DNA of 64,000 nucleotides from Nonomuraea turcica (GTDB taxonomy: Bacteria; Actinomycetota; Actinomycetes; Streptosporangiales; Streptosporangiaceae): positions 1 to 64,000 of the forward strand of contig NZ_JAUZQF010000004.1 of NCBI RefSeq assembly GCF_030718205.1, given 5' to 3'. Below, in pieces: positions 24,854 to 34,167 of this stretch (its first letter is position 1; every line of letters starts with the position of its first letter). The notes under the pieces are model-generated. The model was given only the letters and a program-made list of their open reading frames with translations. It was not told the DNA's origin and made no database searches. A program made the position numbers and the translations under genes.

Positions 24854-26388
24854 ACGAAGACCACGTCGGAGTAGGCCGGGTTGTCCACGTAGCCTTGGAC
24901 GCTCCCCTGGTAGGCGCGCTGGTAGTTGACCACCCAGGGCAGCGCGGCGGCCGCCCGCTGGTCCAGCACCCGCTTGGTGGCCTGCTCGTACGCTCGCTGC
25001 GCCGCGTGCTTGTCGGTCACGGTCAGCTCGGGCACGGTGTCGAGCAGCGTGTCCAGCGCGCGATCCTTGAGGTAGGTCAGGTTGAACACGGGCGGCTCGG
25101 CGCTGTGGAAGACGTTGCCGAAGTAGGAGTAGCCGTCGGCGTAGTCGGGCCACCAATACATGACGAAGATGTCCTGACCCTTTTTCCTGCCCTGATCCCA
25201 CTGCGCGGTCCAGGGCATCGCCGCGGCCTCGACGCTGACGTTGAGCGGCTTCAGCGCGGCCTCCAGCCGCGTGGCGAGCAGGCGCCAGTCGGTGTCACCC
25301 TGCCCGTACGTCAGGCGCAGCCGCAACGGCCGGCCTCCCGGGCCGTAGCCCGCCCGGGACAGCAGCCGCTGCGTGGCGGCCAGGTCCTGGCGGGGCACGC
25401 GGCCGGGCACGTAACCCAGCAGCCCTTCCGGGATGACGCCGCTGGCCGGTGAGCCGGCCCCCTTCAGGTCCTTGATGAGGCCCTGATAGTCGATGGCCTT
25501 CTGCACGGCGCGCCGCACCCGCACGTCTTTCATGGGGCCGCTCGCGGTGTTGAACAACAGCATCGCCGTCTGGAACGACGGCCGCTCGGACGTGCGCACA
25601 CCCGGCGTGCGCGTCGCCCTGGCGAACAGGCGCGGGTTGAGCCGCTCGACGAAGCTCACCTCACCGCGCAGCAGCAGGCGCCACGCCTGGTCGGCGTCCG
25701 GCACGACGCGGTACTTCACCGTGCTGTAGTGCGGCTTGTCCCAGCCGCCCCAATACTTGTCGTACGCCGTGAGCGTGAGCTCCTCCTCCTTGCCCTTCTG
25801 CCACTTGGCCACGGTGTACGGCCCGGAGCCCGCGTCCCTGCCCTGGCCGAACCACTTCGTCAGGTCGGGCGCCGCCTTGGTGTCGTAGATATAGGCCGCG
25901 TACCCGGCGGAGGCCACCAGGTCGAGCGGCACCGGGTATTTGAGCACGAACGTCACCGTCGACGGGTCCTCGGCCCTGATGGAGGAGACCGCGTCCCAGA
26001 TGTAGTACGCGCCGATCTTGGAGGCGATGGTGCGCTCGATCGACGCCTTGACCGCCGCCGCGTCCAGCGGCCGGCCGGTGTGGAAGGTCACGCCGGAACG
26101 CAGGTTGAACGTCCAGGTGCGGCCGTCGGCGGAGGCTCGCCACGACGTGGCCAGGCGGGGGACGGACTTCTTGGTGACCGGGTTCCAGAGCGTGAGCGTC
26201 TCGTAGATGTTCTGGAAGGCGATGATCTCGTTGGAGTAGGACTTGCCGGGGTCCCACTCCGTGATCACGTCGAGGTTCTGTACGTGCACGAACGGCGCCT
26301 CGCCGGCCGGGGCCCGCGGTGGTTCGGGGGGCGGTGAGCAGGCCGCGAGAAGCGTCAGCGCGACGGCCGCGGCGAGACGACGGCGCAA
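24829..26388 (-). CDS. Orphan ABC solute-binding lipoprotein, family 5 (peptide/opine type)
   Basis: A 519-aa exported lipoprotein. The signal ends in a lipobox (LTLLAACS, Cys at about 17). The SBP family 5 body shows the signature region WDPGKSYSNEIIAFQNIYET, LATSWRASADGRTWTFNLRS, GVTFHTGRPLDAAAVKASIE, and a C-terminal GQDIFVMYWWPDYADGYSYF. It is a clear paralogue of the receptor at 34168-35775, sharing many segments. There is no permease or ATPase gene beside it, so it probably feeds the transporter at 30700-34164 or another one. The start is TTG at 26388 behind GAGGGAGATGCG. Confidence 0.88.
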   Translation of the reverse strand: MRRRLAAAVALTLLAACSPPPEPPRAPAGEAPFVHVQNLDVITEWDPGKSYSNEIIAFQNIYETLTLWNPVTKKSVPRLATSWRASADGRTWTFNLRSGVTFHTGRPLDAAAVKASIERTIASKIGAYYIWDAVSSIRAEDPSTVTFVLKYPVPLDLVASAGYAAYIYDTKAAPDLTKWFGQGRDAGSGPYTVAKWQKGKEEELTLTAYDKYWGGWDKPHYSTVKYRVVPDADQAWRLLLRGEVSFVERLNPRLFARATRTPGVRTSERPSFQTAMLLFNTASGPMKDVRVRRAVQKAIDYQGLIKDLKGAGSPASGVIPEGLLGYVPGRVPRQDLAATQRLLSRAGYGPGGRPLRLRLTYGQGDTDWRLLATRLEAALKPLNVSVEAAAMPWTAQWDQGRKKGQDIFVMYWWPDYADGYSYFGNVFHSAEPPVFNLTYLKDRALDTLLDTVPELTVTDKHAAQRAYEQATKRVLDQRAAAALPWVVNYQRAYQGSVQGYVDNPAYSDVVFVYELRPSG

Positions 26389-26558
26389 CGCATCTCCCTC
26401 TGTCAGCGATGTACCCCGGGAAACCTACTCCAAGATCACGGAGGTAGGGGGCGCGTGTCAAAAAGTCCCGAAAAATTGGGCATTTTGGTGATCGGATTGC
26501 TATCCTCACCCTGTCCCGTCCGGGGTTGCCAGCAGGGGACCGACCGGAGTGAGGTGCC

Positions 26559-28442
26559 ATGGGTCGTAGCCGAACGATCCGCATGAAGATCATCGGCCTA
26601 CTGCTGGTGCCGCTGGCCTCCATGGTGGTGTTGTGGGGGGTCATCACCGCCGTCACCGCGACCGAGGGTTTGGAGCTGCGCGAATACAAGACACTCTGGA
26701 CGAACCTGCGCCTTCCCGCGTACAAACTGATCAGCGAGATCCAGCATGAGCGTCTCGTCTCGGCCAAGCTCCTGCGGCACACGGCCGGCACCGCAGCCGT
26801 CGCCGCGCAACGCACCCGCACCGACACCGCCAGGGACACATTCAGGCAACTCTCCAGCACATCCAAAGACCGATCGGAAGAGATCCGCACACAGGTGGAC
26901 GCGGTGTATGCGCAACTCGACAGGCTCGACGCGATCAGAGGAGAGATCGACACGGGCCTGTCCGACCGTCTGCACACCGTGGAGGCCTACAACGCGATCA
27001 TCGACACGCTCTTCGGCCTGCACCGCCGCGTCGCGCTCATCGACGACATCCCGATCTACGAGCAGTCCCGCGTGGTCATCGACATGAGCTACGCCAAGGA
27101 GTTGCTGACCCGGGAGCAGGCCATCGCGCTCGGGCCGGTCACGGCCGCGGAGCGCAGGTTGTTCACCGAGATCGCCGGCAACCGGCGCTTCCTCATCGAC
27201 CAGTCCCTCGCCGAGCTCGACCCGGCCCTGCGCGACGCCAACGCCGCCCTGATCGCCTCCCCCGCCTACCAGCGGATGCGGATGATGGAAGAGCAGATCA
27301 TCGCCGGCGGCATGCCCAAGGGCTGGCTCAGCGCGACAGAGGGGCTGGCCGCGTCGTTCAACAAGACGCAGATGCAGGCCAGCACGATGCTGAGCGCGCG
27401 GGCCGAGCCGGTCGCCGACGAGGTGATCAATCGGGCGTTCATGTTGGCCGGCACGTGTTTCGCGCTGGTCGTGATGTCGATCGCGTTCTCGTTGCGGATG
27501 GGTGACCGGCTGTCGAAGGAGCTCGGCGCGCTCCGGCTGGTCGCGCTGGAGATGGCCCAGGAGCGGCTGCCGCACGTGGTCGCCAAGCTGCGCAGGGGCG
27601 AGAAGGTCGACCTGCCGGAGCTGTCGGTGACGAGCACGACGACCGAGATCGACGACGTCGGCCAGGCCTTCTCCACCGTCCAGCAGACCGCCGTGGAGTC
27701 CGCGGTCGGCCAGGCGCAGCTCAGCGAGGGCGTCGGCCACGTGTTCCGCAACCTGGCCAGGCGCAGCCAGACCCTGCTGCACCGCCAGCGCATCCAGCTG
27801 GAGGACATGCAGCACCGGGCGACCGATCCGGACGCCCTCGAAGATCTTTTCAAGCTCGACCACCTGACCACCCGCATGCGCCGCCACGCGGAGGGCCTGA
27901 TCATCCTGTCGGGCGCGACCCCGGGCCGCGGCTGGAGCCGCCCCGTGCCGCTGCTGGACGTGGCCCGCGGCGCGGCCGCCGAGGTGGAGGACTACCAGCG
28001 GGTCACCGTCGAGCCGATGCCGGCCAACCGCCTGGCCGGGCCTGTCGTCGGAGACGTGATCCACCTGATCGCCGAGCTCATCGAGAACGCCACCGTCTAC
28101 TCCCCCGCGCACACCTCGGTCATCGTGCGTGGCGAGAAGGCGGCCCGCGGCTTCGTCTTCGAGGTCGAGGACCGCGGGCTCGGCATGAGCGCAGAGGAGC
28201 TGGCCGAACTCAACGAGCGGCTGGCCAGCCCACCGGAGTTCGACCTGGCCGACAGTGACCGCCTCGGCCTTTTCGTCGTCTCCCGCCTGGCCGCCAGGCA
28301 CGACATCCGCGTGACGTTGCGCGGTTCACCATATGGAGGGACCACCGCCATCGTGTTGATCCCGGAAGAGCACGTGGCCGAACCGGAGGATCCCGTGCTG
28401 CAGGAGCCCGTACGCCCCATGCGGGTGGTGCGAAGTGAGTGA
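26559..28442 (+). CDS. Conservon-type sensor histidine kinase (CvnA-like) with NIT sensor domain
   Basis: A 627-aa membrane kinase. A first span (IIGLLLVPLASMVVLWGVIT, about 10-30) is followed by a nitrate/nitrite-sensing-type extracellular four-helix region (about 50-290; LISEIQHERLVSAKLL is typical). A second span (AFMLAGTCFALVVMSIAFSL) precedes a HAMP-like linker with RLPHVVAKLRRGEKV, a dimerisation segment (GHVFRNLARRSQTLLHRQRI) lacking the usual H-box His, and an HATPase_c domain with LIAELIENATVYSPAHTSVI and VEDRGLGMSAEEL. These are the features of CvnA proteins. RBS GTGAGGT precedes the ATG. The gene overlaps the DUF742 gene by 8 bp. Confidence 0.9.
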   Translation: MGRSRTIRMKIIGLLLVPLASMVVLWGVITAVTATEGLELREYKTLWTNLRLPAYKLISEIQHERLVSAKLLRHTAGTAAVAAQRTRTDTARDTFRQLSSTSKDRSEEIRTQVDAVYAQLDRLDAIRGEIDTGLSDRLHTVEAYNAIIDTLFGLHRRVALIDDIPIYEQSRVVIDMSYAKELLTREQAIALGPVTAAERRLFTEIAGNRRFLIDQSLAELDPALRDANAALIASPAYQRMRMMEEQIIAGGMPKGWLSATEGLAASFNKTQMQASTMLSARAEPVADEVINRAFMLAGTCFALVVMSIAFSLRMGDRLSKELGALRLVALEMAQERLPHVVAKLRRGEKVDLPELSVTSTTTEIDDVGQAFSTVQQTAVESAVGQAQLSEGVGHVFRNLARRSQTLLHRQRIQLEDMQHRATDPDALEDLFKLDHLTTRMRRHAEGLIILSGATPGRGWSRPVPLLDVARGAAAEVEDYQRVTVEPMPANRLAGPVVGDVIHLIAELIENATVYSPAHTSVIVRGEKAARGFVFEVEDRGLGMSAEELAELNERLASPPEFDLADSDRLGLFVVSRLAARHDIRVTLRGSPYGGTTAIVLIPEEHVAEPEDPVLQEPVRPMRVVRSE

Positions 28443-28791
28443 CGAGCGCTGGCTGGACGAGGACGCCGGTCCGATCGTCCCCGCCTACCTGCTGACCAGG
28501 GGCCGTACGGTGCCCGCGAGCGAGGCCATCGACCTCATCGCGGTGATCATCACCGCCGGCGGCCTGACGCCGCCCGCGGGCCTCGGGCCCGAGCATCTGA
28601 TCATCTTGCAGAAGTGCACCAAACCCACCCGGCTCGCCGACGTGGCCGCCGAGCTCAACTTGCCGGTCGGCGTGGTCCGCGTGCTGGTCGGCGACCTGCA
28701 CGCGCGCCAGCTCGTGCAGGTCGAGCACCCGCCTCCCGCGCCGGACGCCAAGGTGCTGCTGGAGGTGATCAGCGGGCTGAAGGCGCTGTGA
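28435..28791 (+). CDS. DUF742 (CvnC-like) conservon protein
   Basis: A 118-aa cytoplasmic protein of the DUF742 family, the third member of conservons. PIVPAYLLTRGRTVPAS, then LQKCTKPTRLADVAAELNLP and VGVVRVLVGDLHARQLVQV form the characteristic winged-helix-like core. In conservons it works with a roadblock protein (CvnB) and a Ras-like GTPase (CvnD), but neither is next to it here. It starts with GTG at 28435 inside the kinase gene and overlaps the convergent exporter gene by 23 bp. Confidence 0.88.
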   Translation: MSDERWLDEDAGPIVPAYLLTRGRTVPASEAIDLIAVIITAGGLTPPAGLGPEHLIILQKCTKPTRLADVAAELNLPVGVVRVLVGDLHARQLVQVEHPPPAPDAKVLLEVISGLKAL

Positions 28792-30166
28792 CCTGCCTGC
28801 GGTTCAGCCGCCCGTAGACCGTGGCGAACACCGTGGCCACCGCCCCGGCCGCGGTGGCCACGCCGAAGACCCACTGATAGCCGGTGATGCCGGGCTGGGC
28901 GGCCAGGATGGCGGCGATCACGGCGCCCGAGGTGCTGCCGCCCACGATCCGTACGAGCGCGTTCACACCTGCCGCCACGGCCGTCTTGCCCGGGTCCACG
29001 TGCTCGACGGCCATGGTCCCCAGGGCCGCGTAGCCGACGCCGAGACCGACGCCCATGAGCGAGGCGGCCACGTACAGGTGGGCAGGAGTGTCGTGCATGT
29101 ACACCAGCCACAGCGCGGCCAGGCCGGTGACCGCGGAGCCTGCCGCGACCATGGTCGAGGCCTGGAAGACCCGCATGAGCCGGCCCGCGAACAGCGAGAT
29201 CACCAGCATGAACAGCGTGCTCGGCAGCAGGTAGAGCCCGACCTCCAGGGTCGAGGCGGACAGGCCGGACACGGGCGACTGGGCGAACCCGGACATGCCC
29301 GTCAGGATCGTGAAGAACGCGAACCCGAGCAGCATCGAGGCCACCGTCGCGCCGACCGTGCCCCTGTGCACCAGCATCGACATCTCCACCAGCGGCTCGG
29401 CCACCCTCCGCTCGACCAGGACCCAGACCGCGGCCAGCAGCGCCGCGGCGGCGAACAGGCCGAGCACGCCCGGCGAGGTCCAGCCCCATGAGCCGCCCTC
29501 GCTGATGCCCAGCAGGAGCGCCACCAGCCAGGCGGCCATCAGCGCGGCCCCGAGCAGGTCGGGGCGGACCCGCACGGCCGGGGCTTGGTCACGGACGAGG
29601 ATGGCCACGATGATCGCGGCCACCAGGGAAATGCCGGCCATGATCCAGAACACCAGGTGCCAGTCGCCCGCGGCGAGCCCGGCCAGGATCATCCCGCCGC
29701 CGGCGCCGAACCCCATCGTCGCGCTCACCACCCCGATGCCGGTCGCCAGCTGCTGCCGGGGCAGCACGTCGCGTACCACCCCGATCGACAGCGGCACGAG
29801 GGCGGCCACGGCGCCCTGCAGCACCCGCGCCACCAACAGCCAGGCCAGCGAGGTCGCCAGGGCCGCCATGACCGAGCCGATCACCAGCAGGGCCAGCGCG
29901 CCGAGGATCATCGTGCGCCTGCCGTACATGTCGCCGAAGCGCGACAACAGCGGCGTGGCCACCGCGGAGACCAGGAGGCTCAGCGTGAGCGTCCAGCTCA
30001 CGGCGGCAAGAGAGGTGCCCAGCTCGCGTTGCAGCACTGGAAGCAACGGCACCACCGCGGTGTTCTGAAGGGCGGCGATGGATGCGCCGAAGGCCAGCGC
30101 GATCACTCCCGGCCAGGGGTTCCTGTTCGACGTCGTGCGTGCGCTCGACGCGACGGCTGTCGCCAT
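28769..30166 (-). CDS. MFS exporter, DHA2 (14-span) family
   Basis: A 465-aa efflux protein. Family features are AVSWTLTLSLLVSAVATPLL, SRFGDMYGRRTMILGALALL (motif A), LLVARVLQGAVAALVPLSIG (motif B with Arg) and GVVSATMGFGAGGGMILAGL (motif C-like, antiporter). ATG at 30166 is set by a perfect AAAGGAG ribosome site. It diverges from the MarR gene across 73 bp holding two copies of a palindromic site, so it is almost certainly repressed by that regulator. Substrate unknown. Confidence 0.92.
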   Translation of the reverse strand: MATAVASSARTTSNRNPWPGVIALAFGASIAALQNTAVVPLLPVLQRELGTSLAAVSWTLTLSLLVSAVATPLLSRFGDMYGRRTMILGALALLVIGSVMAALATSLAWLLVARVLQGAVAALVPLSIGVVRDVLPRQQLATGIGVVSATMGFGAGGGMILAGLAAGDWHLVFWIMAGISLVAAIIVAILVRDQAPAVRVRPDLLGAALMAAWLVALLLGISEGGSWGWTSPGVLGLFAAAALLAAVWVLVERRVAEPLVEMSMLVHRGTVGATVASMLLGFAFFTILTGMSGFAQSPVSGLSASTLEVGLYLLPSTLFMLVISLFAGRLMRVFQASTMVAAGSAVTGLAALWLVYMHDTPAHLYVAASLMGVGLGVGYAALGTMAVEHVDPGKTAVAAGVNALVRIVGGSTSGAVIAAILAAQPGITGYQWVFGVATAAGAVATVFATVYGRLNRRQVTAPSAR

Positions 30167-30183
30167 CTCGGCTCCTTTAGATA

Positions 30184-30232
30184 ACTTAGGTAAGTAACAA
30201 GAAGCGATAATACATACGTAAGTTAGGTAAGC
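30184..30232. promoter_or_regulatory. Paired MarR-type operator sites
   Basis: ACTTAGGTAAGT (30184-30195) is a palindrome; AGTTAGGTAAGC (30221-30232) is a second, less symmetric copy. The two lie between the divergent exporter and MarR genes, 37 bp apart, so each site can cover one promoter. The segment is A+T-rich relative to the surroundings. Confidence 0.65.
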
Positions 30233-30239
30233 AAACGAG

Positions 30240-30707
30240 ATGGACGAAGATCTCAACAGAACGGTGTCGGCCTTCCGCACGCTCGTGACCACCCTCAAGC
30301 GCGGCAAGACCCACGAGCGGCTGACCGAGGCCGCAGGCATCCGGCTCGACCGGCCCGGCGTGGAGATCCTCGTCAGCCTGCTGGACGCGGGCGAACCGCG
30401 CAGGATCGGCGCGATCGCCGAGGCACTTCAGGTGGAGAGCCCGCATGTGACCAGGCACGTCGCCGCGCTGGAGCAGCGCGGCCTGGTCGAGCGCGTCCGC
30501 GACCCCGACGACGGCCGGGCCTGGCGCATCGCCCTCACACAGGAGGGCGCCGAGGCGGCAGACAAGTGCCGCAAAGTGACCACCGACTGGTTCGAGGGAG
30601 CGTTGGCCGACTGGTCGGCGGCGGACCGGACGGATCTGGCCCGGTTGATGGAGAAGCTCGCGGACGACGTCACCGCCCATCTGAGGGCTCAGCTGGTCAT
30701 CAAGTGA
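30240..30707 (+). CDS. MarR-family transcriptional regulator
   Basis: A 155-aa winged-helix regulator. The recognition region is RRIGAIAEALQVESPHVTRH followed by the wing LVERVRDPDDGRAWRIALTQ, with N- and C-terminal helices for dimer formation. It lies head-to-head with the DHA2 exporter and presumably represses it until an effector binds. AGGTAAG serves as ribosome site and is itself part of the second operator copy. Its end overlaps the convergent ABC ATPase gene by 8 bp. Confidence 0.9.
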   Translation: MDEDLNRTVSAFRTLVTTLKRGKTHERLTEAAGIRLDRPGVEILVSLLDAGEPRRIGAIAEALQVESPHVTRHVAALEQRGLVERVRDPDDGRAWRIALTQEGAEAADKCRKVTTDWFEGALADWSAADRTDLARLMEKLADDVTAHLRAQLVIK

Positions 30708-31572
30708 GCAGCACCTCCTCCGCCCGATGGCAGGCCACCTGACGGTCCTTCAGGTCCCGCAGAGGAGGCGGCTGCTCGCACGCCGGCGCGGCGATCGGGC
30801 AGCGCAGCCGGTACGGGCAGCCCGTCGCCGCCGGCACGGCCTCCGTCCGCCCCCTGGCCTCCGGCGGGGACCCGCCGAGCTTGGGCACGGCGTCGCGCAG
30901 GGCCTTGGTGTACGGGTGGGCGGGCTCGGCCAGGAGGCCGGCCGTGGGCCCCGACTCGACGACGCGGCCCGCGAACAGCACATGGGACGTGCGGCACAGC
31001 CGCTCCACGACCGCGAGGTTGTGGGTGATGAGCAGGCGCTCGGTGTCCAGCCCTGCCAGCAGGTCGAGGATCTTGGCCTGGACCGTAACGTCGAGTGCGC
31101 TGGTGGGCTCGTCCAGGATGAGCAGGCGAGGCCCGACGGCCAGGGCCCTGGCGATCACGACGCGCTGGCGCTGGCCTCCGGAGAGCTGGTGCGGCCTCCG
31201 GGCCGCCAGATCCGGGTCCAGTCCGACCTGTTCGAGCAACTCCCCCACCCTGGCTCGCTCGGCCCTTGGGAGTGCCTCCGCTATGGAGGAGCCGATCCGC
31301 ATCCGGGGGTCGAGGGCTTCGGCTTGGAAGACGGGCTGGACGTCCTTACGGAACGCCCGCATGTCTGTGTTTTTCAGCGCTTGGTCGCCGTACCAGATAT
31401 TTCCAGACATAGGGGTGAGGAGGCCCAGGAACGCCCGGGCCAGCGTCGTCTTGCCTGAGCCGCTCTCCCCGATCAGCCCGACGCCACCCTCCGTGATCTC
31501 CAGGCTCACGTCGTGCACGACCGGGCGTTTGCCATACCCGAGCGTCACGCGCTCGGCCCTCAGCAGCCTCAC
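30700..31572 (-). CDS. ABC transporter ATP-binding protein, oligopeptide type (OppF/DppF-like)
   Basis: A 290-aa nucleotide-binding subunit. Walker A is [16 protein letters not shown], the ABC signature is [20 protein letters not shown], Walker B is [20 protein letters not shown], and the switch His is in [10 protein letters not shown]. The C-terminal extension [17 protein letters not shown] holds the cysteine motif (oligo_HPY) found in peptide importers. It is the last gene of the DUF917-hydantoinase-ABC operon. The GTG start at 31572 overlaps the preceding stop as GTGA. Confidence 0.93.
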   Translation of the reverse strand: MRLLRAERVTLGYGKRPVVHDVSLEITEGGVGLIGESGSGKTTLARAFLGLLTPMSGNIWYGDQALKNTDMRAFRKDVQPVFQAEALDPRMRIGSSIAEALPRAERARVGELLEQVGLDPDLAARRPHQLSGGQRQRVVIARALAVGPRLLILDEPTSALDVTVQAKILDLLAGLDTERLLITHNLAVVERLCRTSHVLFAGRVVESGPTAGLLAEPAHPYTKALRDAVPKLGGSPPEARGRTEAVPAATGCPYRLRCPIAAPACEQPPPLRDLKDRQVACHRAEEVLLT

Positions 31573-32306
31573 GGCAGGGCCTCCAGCAGCTCGCGCGTGT
31601 ACGGGTGGGACGGCGCGGCCAGCACGTCCGCGGCGAGCCCCGACTCGACCACCACGCCGTCCTTCATGACGAGCACCCGGTCGGCGATCGTGGACACCAG
31701 GGCCAGGTCGTGGGAGACGAGCAGGAGCGCCAGGCCCCGCTCGGCCCGCAGCCTGCGCAGCACGCCCACCACCTCGGCCTGCACGGTCACGTCGAGGGCG
31801 CTCGTGGGCTCGTCGGCCAGGATCAGCTCCGCGCCCAGGGCGATGGCCAGCGCGATGGCGAAGCGCTGGGCCTGGCCGCCCGAGACCTCGTGCGGATAGC
31901 GGCGCAGGAGCTCCGGGTCCAGCAGCACGGCCTCCATGGCCTCCACCATGGCCTGCTCCGTGGAGTCTCTGCGGTGGAGCCTGAGCGCGCGGCGCATGAG
32001 GACGCCGAGCCGGGTGGCCGGGCTGAGCGCCGCCTGCGGCGACTGCATCACGAGCGCGGCCCTGGCACCGCGGATCTCACGGAGGCGGCGGGGCGGGGCG
32101 GTCAGCACGTCGACGCCGCAGACCTTGATGTGTCCCGAAATTTCAGCATCCGGGGTCAGGCCCAGCAACGAGAGCAACGTGGTCGACTTGCCCGAGCCGC
32201 TCTCCCCCACGATCGCCACGCACTCGCCCGCGCCCACGTCGAGCTCGGGTACATCGGCGACGACCCGCCCCCCGTAACTGACGCGGAGGTCGCGTACCTC
32301 GATCAC
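31569..32306 (-). CDS. ABC transporter ATP-binding protein, oligopeptide type (OppD/DppD-like)
   Basis: A 245-aa ATPase. Walker A is [19 protein letters not shown], the signature is [20 protein letters not shown], Walker B is [20 protein letters not shown], and the switch region is [10 protein letters not shown]. It lacks the C-terminal cysteine motif region present in its partner at 30700, so it is a short form. The frame runs far upstream, but GTG at 32306, overlapping the permease stop as GTGA, gives the correct N-terminus ([12 protein letters not shown]). Confidence 0.92.
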   Translation of the reverse strand: MIEVRDLRVSYGGRVVADVPELDVGAGECVAIVGESGSGKSTTLLSLLGLTPDAEISGHIKVCGVDVLTAPPRRLREIRGARAALVMQSPQAALSPATRLGVLMRRALRLHRRDSTEQAMVEAMEAVLLDPELLRRYPHEVSGGQAQRFAIALAIALGAELILADEPTSALDVTVQAEVVGVLRRLRAERGLALLLVSHDLALVSTIADRVLVMKDGVVVESGLAADVLAAPSHPYTRELLEALP

Positions 32307-33151
32307 TTGACCACCCTTCGCGGGTCGAGCGCGTTCCTCAGCCCCTCGCCGAGCACGTTGAACGCGAACGCCGTCACCAGGATCGCCAGCCCTGGGAAGG
32401 TCACGACCCACCAGTTCGTGGTGAAGAGCGTCTGGCCCTGCTGCACCATCAGCCCCCATTCCGCGGTCGGTTCCTGGGCGCCCAGCCCCAGGTACGACAG
32501 CGCGGCCGCGGTCAGCATCACCCCGCCCGCGTCCAGCGAGACCTGGACCAGGACGGGGGTGAGCGAGTTCGGCAGCACGTGCCTGAGAATGATCAGCGGC
32601 GCGGGCACGCCGAGGCACCGGGCGGCGTCCACGTAGCTCCGGGTGGCGATCGACGCGGCCACCGAGGCGGACAGCCGCGTGTACCACGGCCACCAGGTCA
32701 CCGCGATGGCCAGCACGACGGTGTTCACGCTCGGCTGCAGCACGACCGCCAGGGCCAGGGAGAGCAGCAGCGCGGGGAAGGCCAGGAACACGTCCGTGAC
32801 CCGCATGATCACGTCCCTGATCCAGCCGCCCGCGTACCCGGCCACCACGCCGAGCGTCACCCCGACCGCCGCCGAGATGGCCAGCACGGCGACGGCGATG
32901 AACAACGACGTGCGACCGCCGTACAGGACCCTGGTGAGCACGTCCCGCCCCACCTGGTCGGTCCCGAGCCAGTGGGCGGCGCTCGGCGGCTGCAGTATTT
33001 CCAGCGGATTCGGCTCATCCGGATACGGCGCGAGCCACGGCGCCAGGATCGAAGCCAGCACGACGACCACGATGAGCACCGCCCCGAAGGCCGCGAACCG
33101 GTCGGGGATCCTCGGCAGCGTGCGCCGCAGCGGCGCCTCCGTCGCGGTCAT
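32303..33151 (-). CDS. ABC transporter permease, DppC/OppC type
   Basis: A 282-aa membrane subunit. The N-terminal segment with LAPYPDEPNPLEILQPPSAA and HWLGTDQVGRDVLTRVLYGG is the DppC signature, followed by five spans and the EAA loop around DAARCLGVPAPLIILRHVLP. It overlaps both neighbours by 4 bp and belongs to the peptide-type importer 30700-35775. Confidence 0.93.
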   Translation of the reverse strand: MTATEAPLRRTLPRIPDRFAAFGAVLIVVVVLASILAPWLAPYPDEPNPLEILQPPSAAHWLGTDQVGRDVLTRVLYGGRTSLFIAVAVLAISAAVGVTLGVVAGYAGGWIRDVIMRVTDVFLAFPALLLSLALAVVLQPSVNTVVLAIAVTWWPWYTRLSASVAASIATRSYVDAARCLGVPAPLIILRHVLPNSLTPVLVQVSLDAGGVMLTAAALSYLGLGAQEPTAEWGLMVQQGQTLFTTNWWVVTFPGLAILVTAFAFNVLGEGLRNALDPRRVVK

Positions 33152-34164
33152 CGTGCCCTCGCCCGGGGGTCGACGACGCCCTGCAGCAGGTCCACGACCA
33201 GGTTGGCCAGGGTGTACACGAGGGCGACCAGGAGGGTCACGCCGGCGATGGCCGGGGTGTCCAGTGACTTGATCGACTCGGCGGCGTAACGGCCAAGACC
33301 CGGCCAGTTGAAGACGGCCTCGACCAGGAAGCCGTTCACGATCGAGTACGCGAACACCAGGGCGATCAGCGACAACACCGGGCTGAGCGCCGGCCTCAGG
33401 GCGAATCTGGTGAGGATGGACGTCTCCCCGAAGCCCAGTGCGCGCTCCAGCCTGGCGTGGTCCTGCCCGGACTCCTCGATGAGGGCCGCCCTGGTCATCT
33501 GCGCGATCACGCCGGTCGGGTAGGCGGCCACGACGAGGGCGGGCAGCACCAGGTGTTCGAGGGTGCTGCTGAAGATCGGCCAGTTGCCGGTGATGAGGGC
33601 GTCGACGAGGGTGATGTTCGTCCAGAGGGTGAGAGGGCTGGTGGTGTCGAGCGAGGAGTCGTACTCGCCGGCGATCGGGAACCAGCCCAGATGGTCGGCG
33701 AACACCAGCTGCATGGCCAGGGCCAGCCAGAAGACCGGGACGGAGACCGCGAGCATGCTGGTGAACCGCACCCCGAGGTCCGGAAATTTCGTCTTATAGC
33801 GGGCCGCCAGCACCCCGATCGGGATGCCCACGACGACCGCGACCACCAGCGCCGCCCCCACGAGCTCCAGCGAGGCCGGGAAAGCGAGATACAGGTCGTC
33901 GCGTACCGGCTGCCGGGTCCGCAGACTGGTCCCCCAGTCGCCGGTGAACAGGTCACGCACGTAGGTCACGAACTGCAGCGGGATCGGGTCGTCGAGGCCG
34001 AACCGCTCGCGTGCCGCGGCCAGCTGCTCGGGCGTGGCCTTCGGCCCGGCGAACGCGACCGCGGGATCGCCCGGCACCAACCGCATGACGGCGAACGTGA
34101 GCATGACCACGCCGGCCACGACCAGGAGAGCCTGACCGAGCCGGCGGGCCAGATAACGCGCCAT
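33148..34164 (-). CDS. ABC transporter permease, DppB/OppB type
   Basis: A 338-aa membrane subunit. It begins MARYLARRLGQALLVVAGVV and contains FAVMRLVPGDPAVAFAGPKA, the DppB hallmark, then the periplasmic segment GLDDPIPLQFVTYVRDLFTG with DWGTSLRTRQPV, and an EAA loop near DHARLERALGFGETSILTRF. It starts 3 bp after the binding-protein stop codon. Confidence 0.94.
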   Translation of the reverse strand: MARYLARRLGQALLVVAGVVMLTFAVMRLVPGDPAVAFAGPKATPEQLAAARERFGLDDPIPLQFVTYVRDLFTGDWGTSLRTRQPVRDDLYLAFPASLELVGAALVVAVVVGIPIGVLAARYKTKFPDLGVRFTSMLAVSVPVFWLALAMQLVFADHLGWFPIAGEYDSSLDTTSPLTLWTNITLVDALITGNWPIFSSTLEHLVLPALVVAAYPTGVIAQMTRAALIEESGQDHARLERALGFGETSILTRFALRPALSPVLSLIALVFAYSIVNGFLVEAVFNWPGLGRYAAESIKSLDTPAIAGVTLLVALVYTLANLVVDLLQGVVDPRARAR

Positions 34165-34167
34165 GGA

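Noticed and set aside
26598..28301. 567-codon minus-strand open frame
   Set aside because: Antisense to the CvnA-like kinase, composition typical of a shadow frame.
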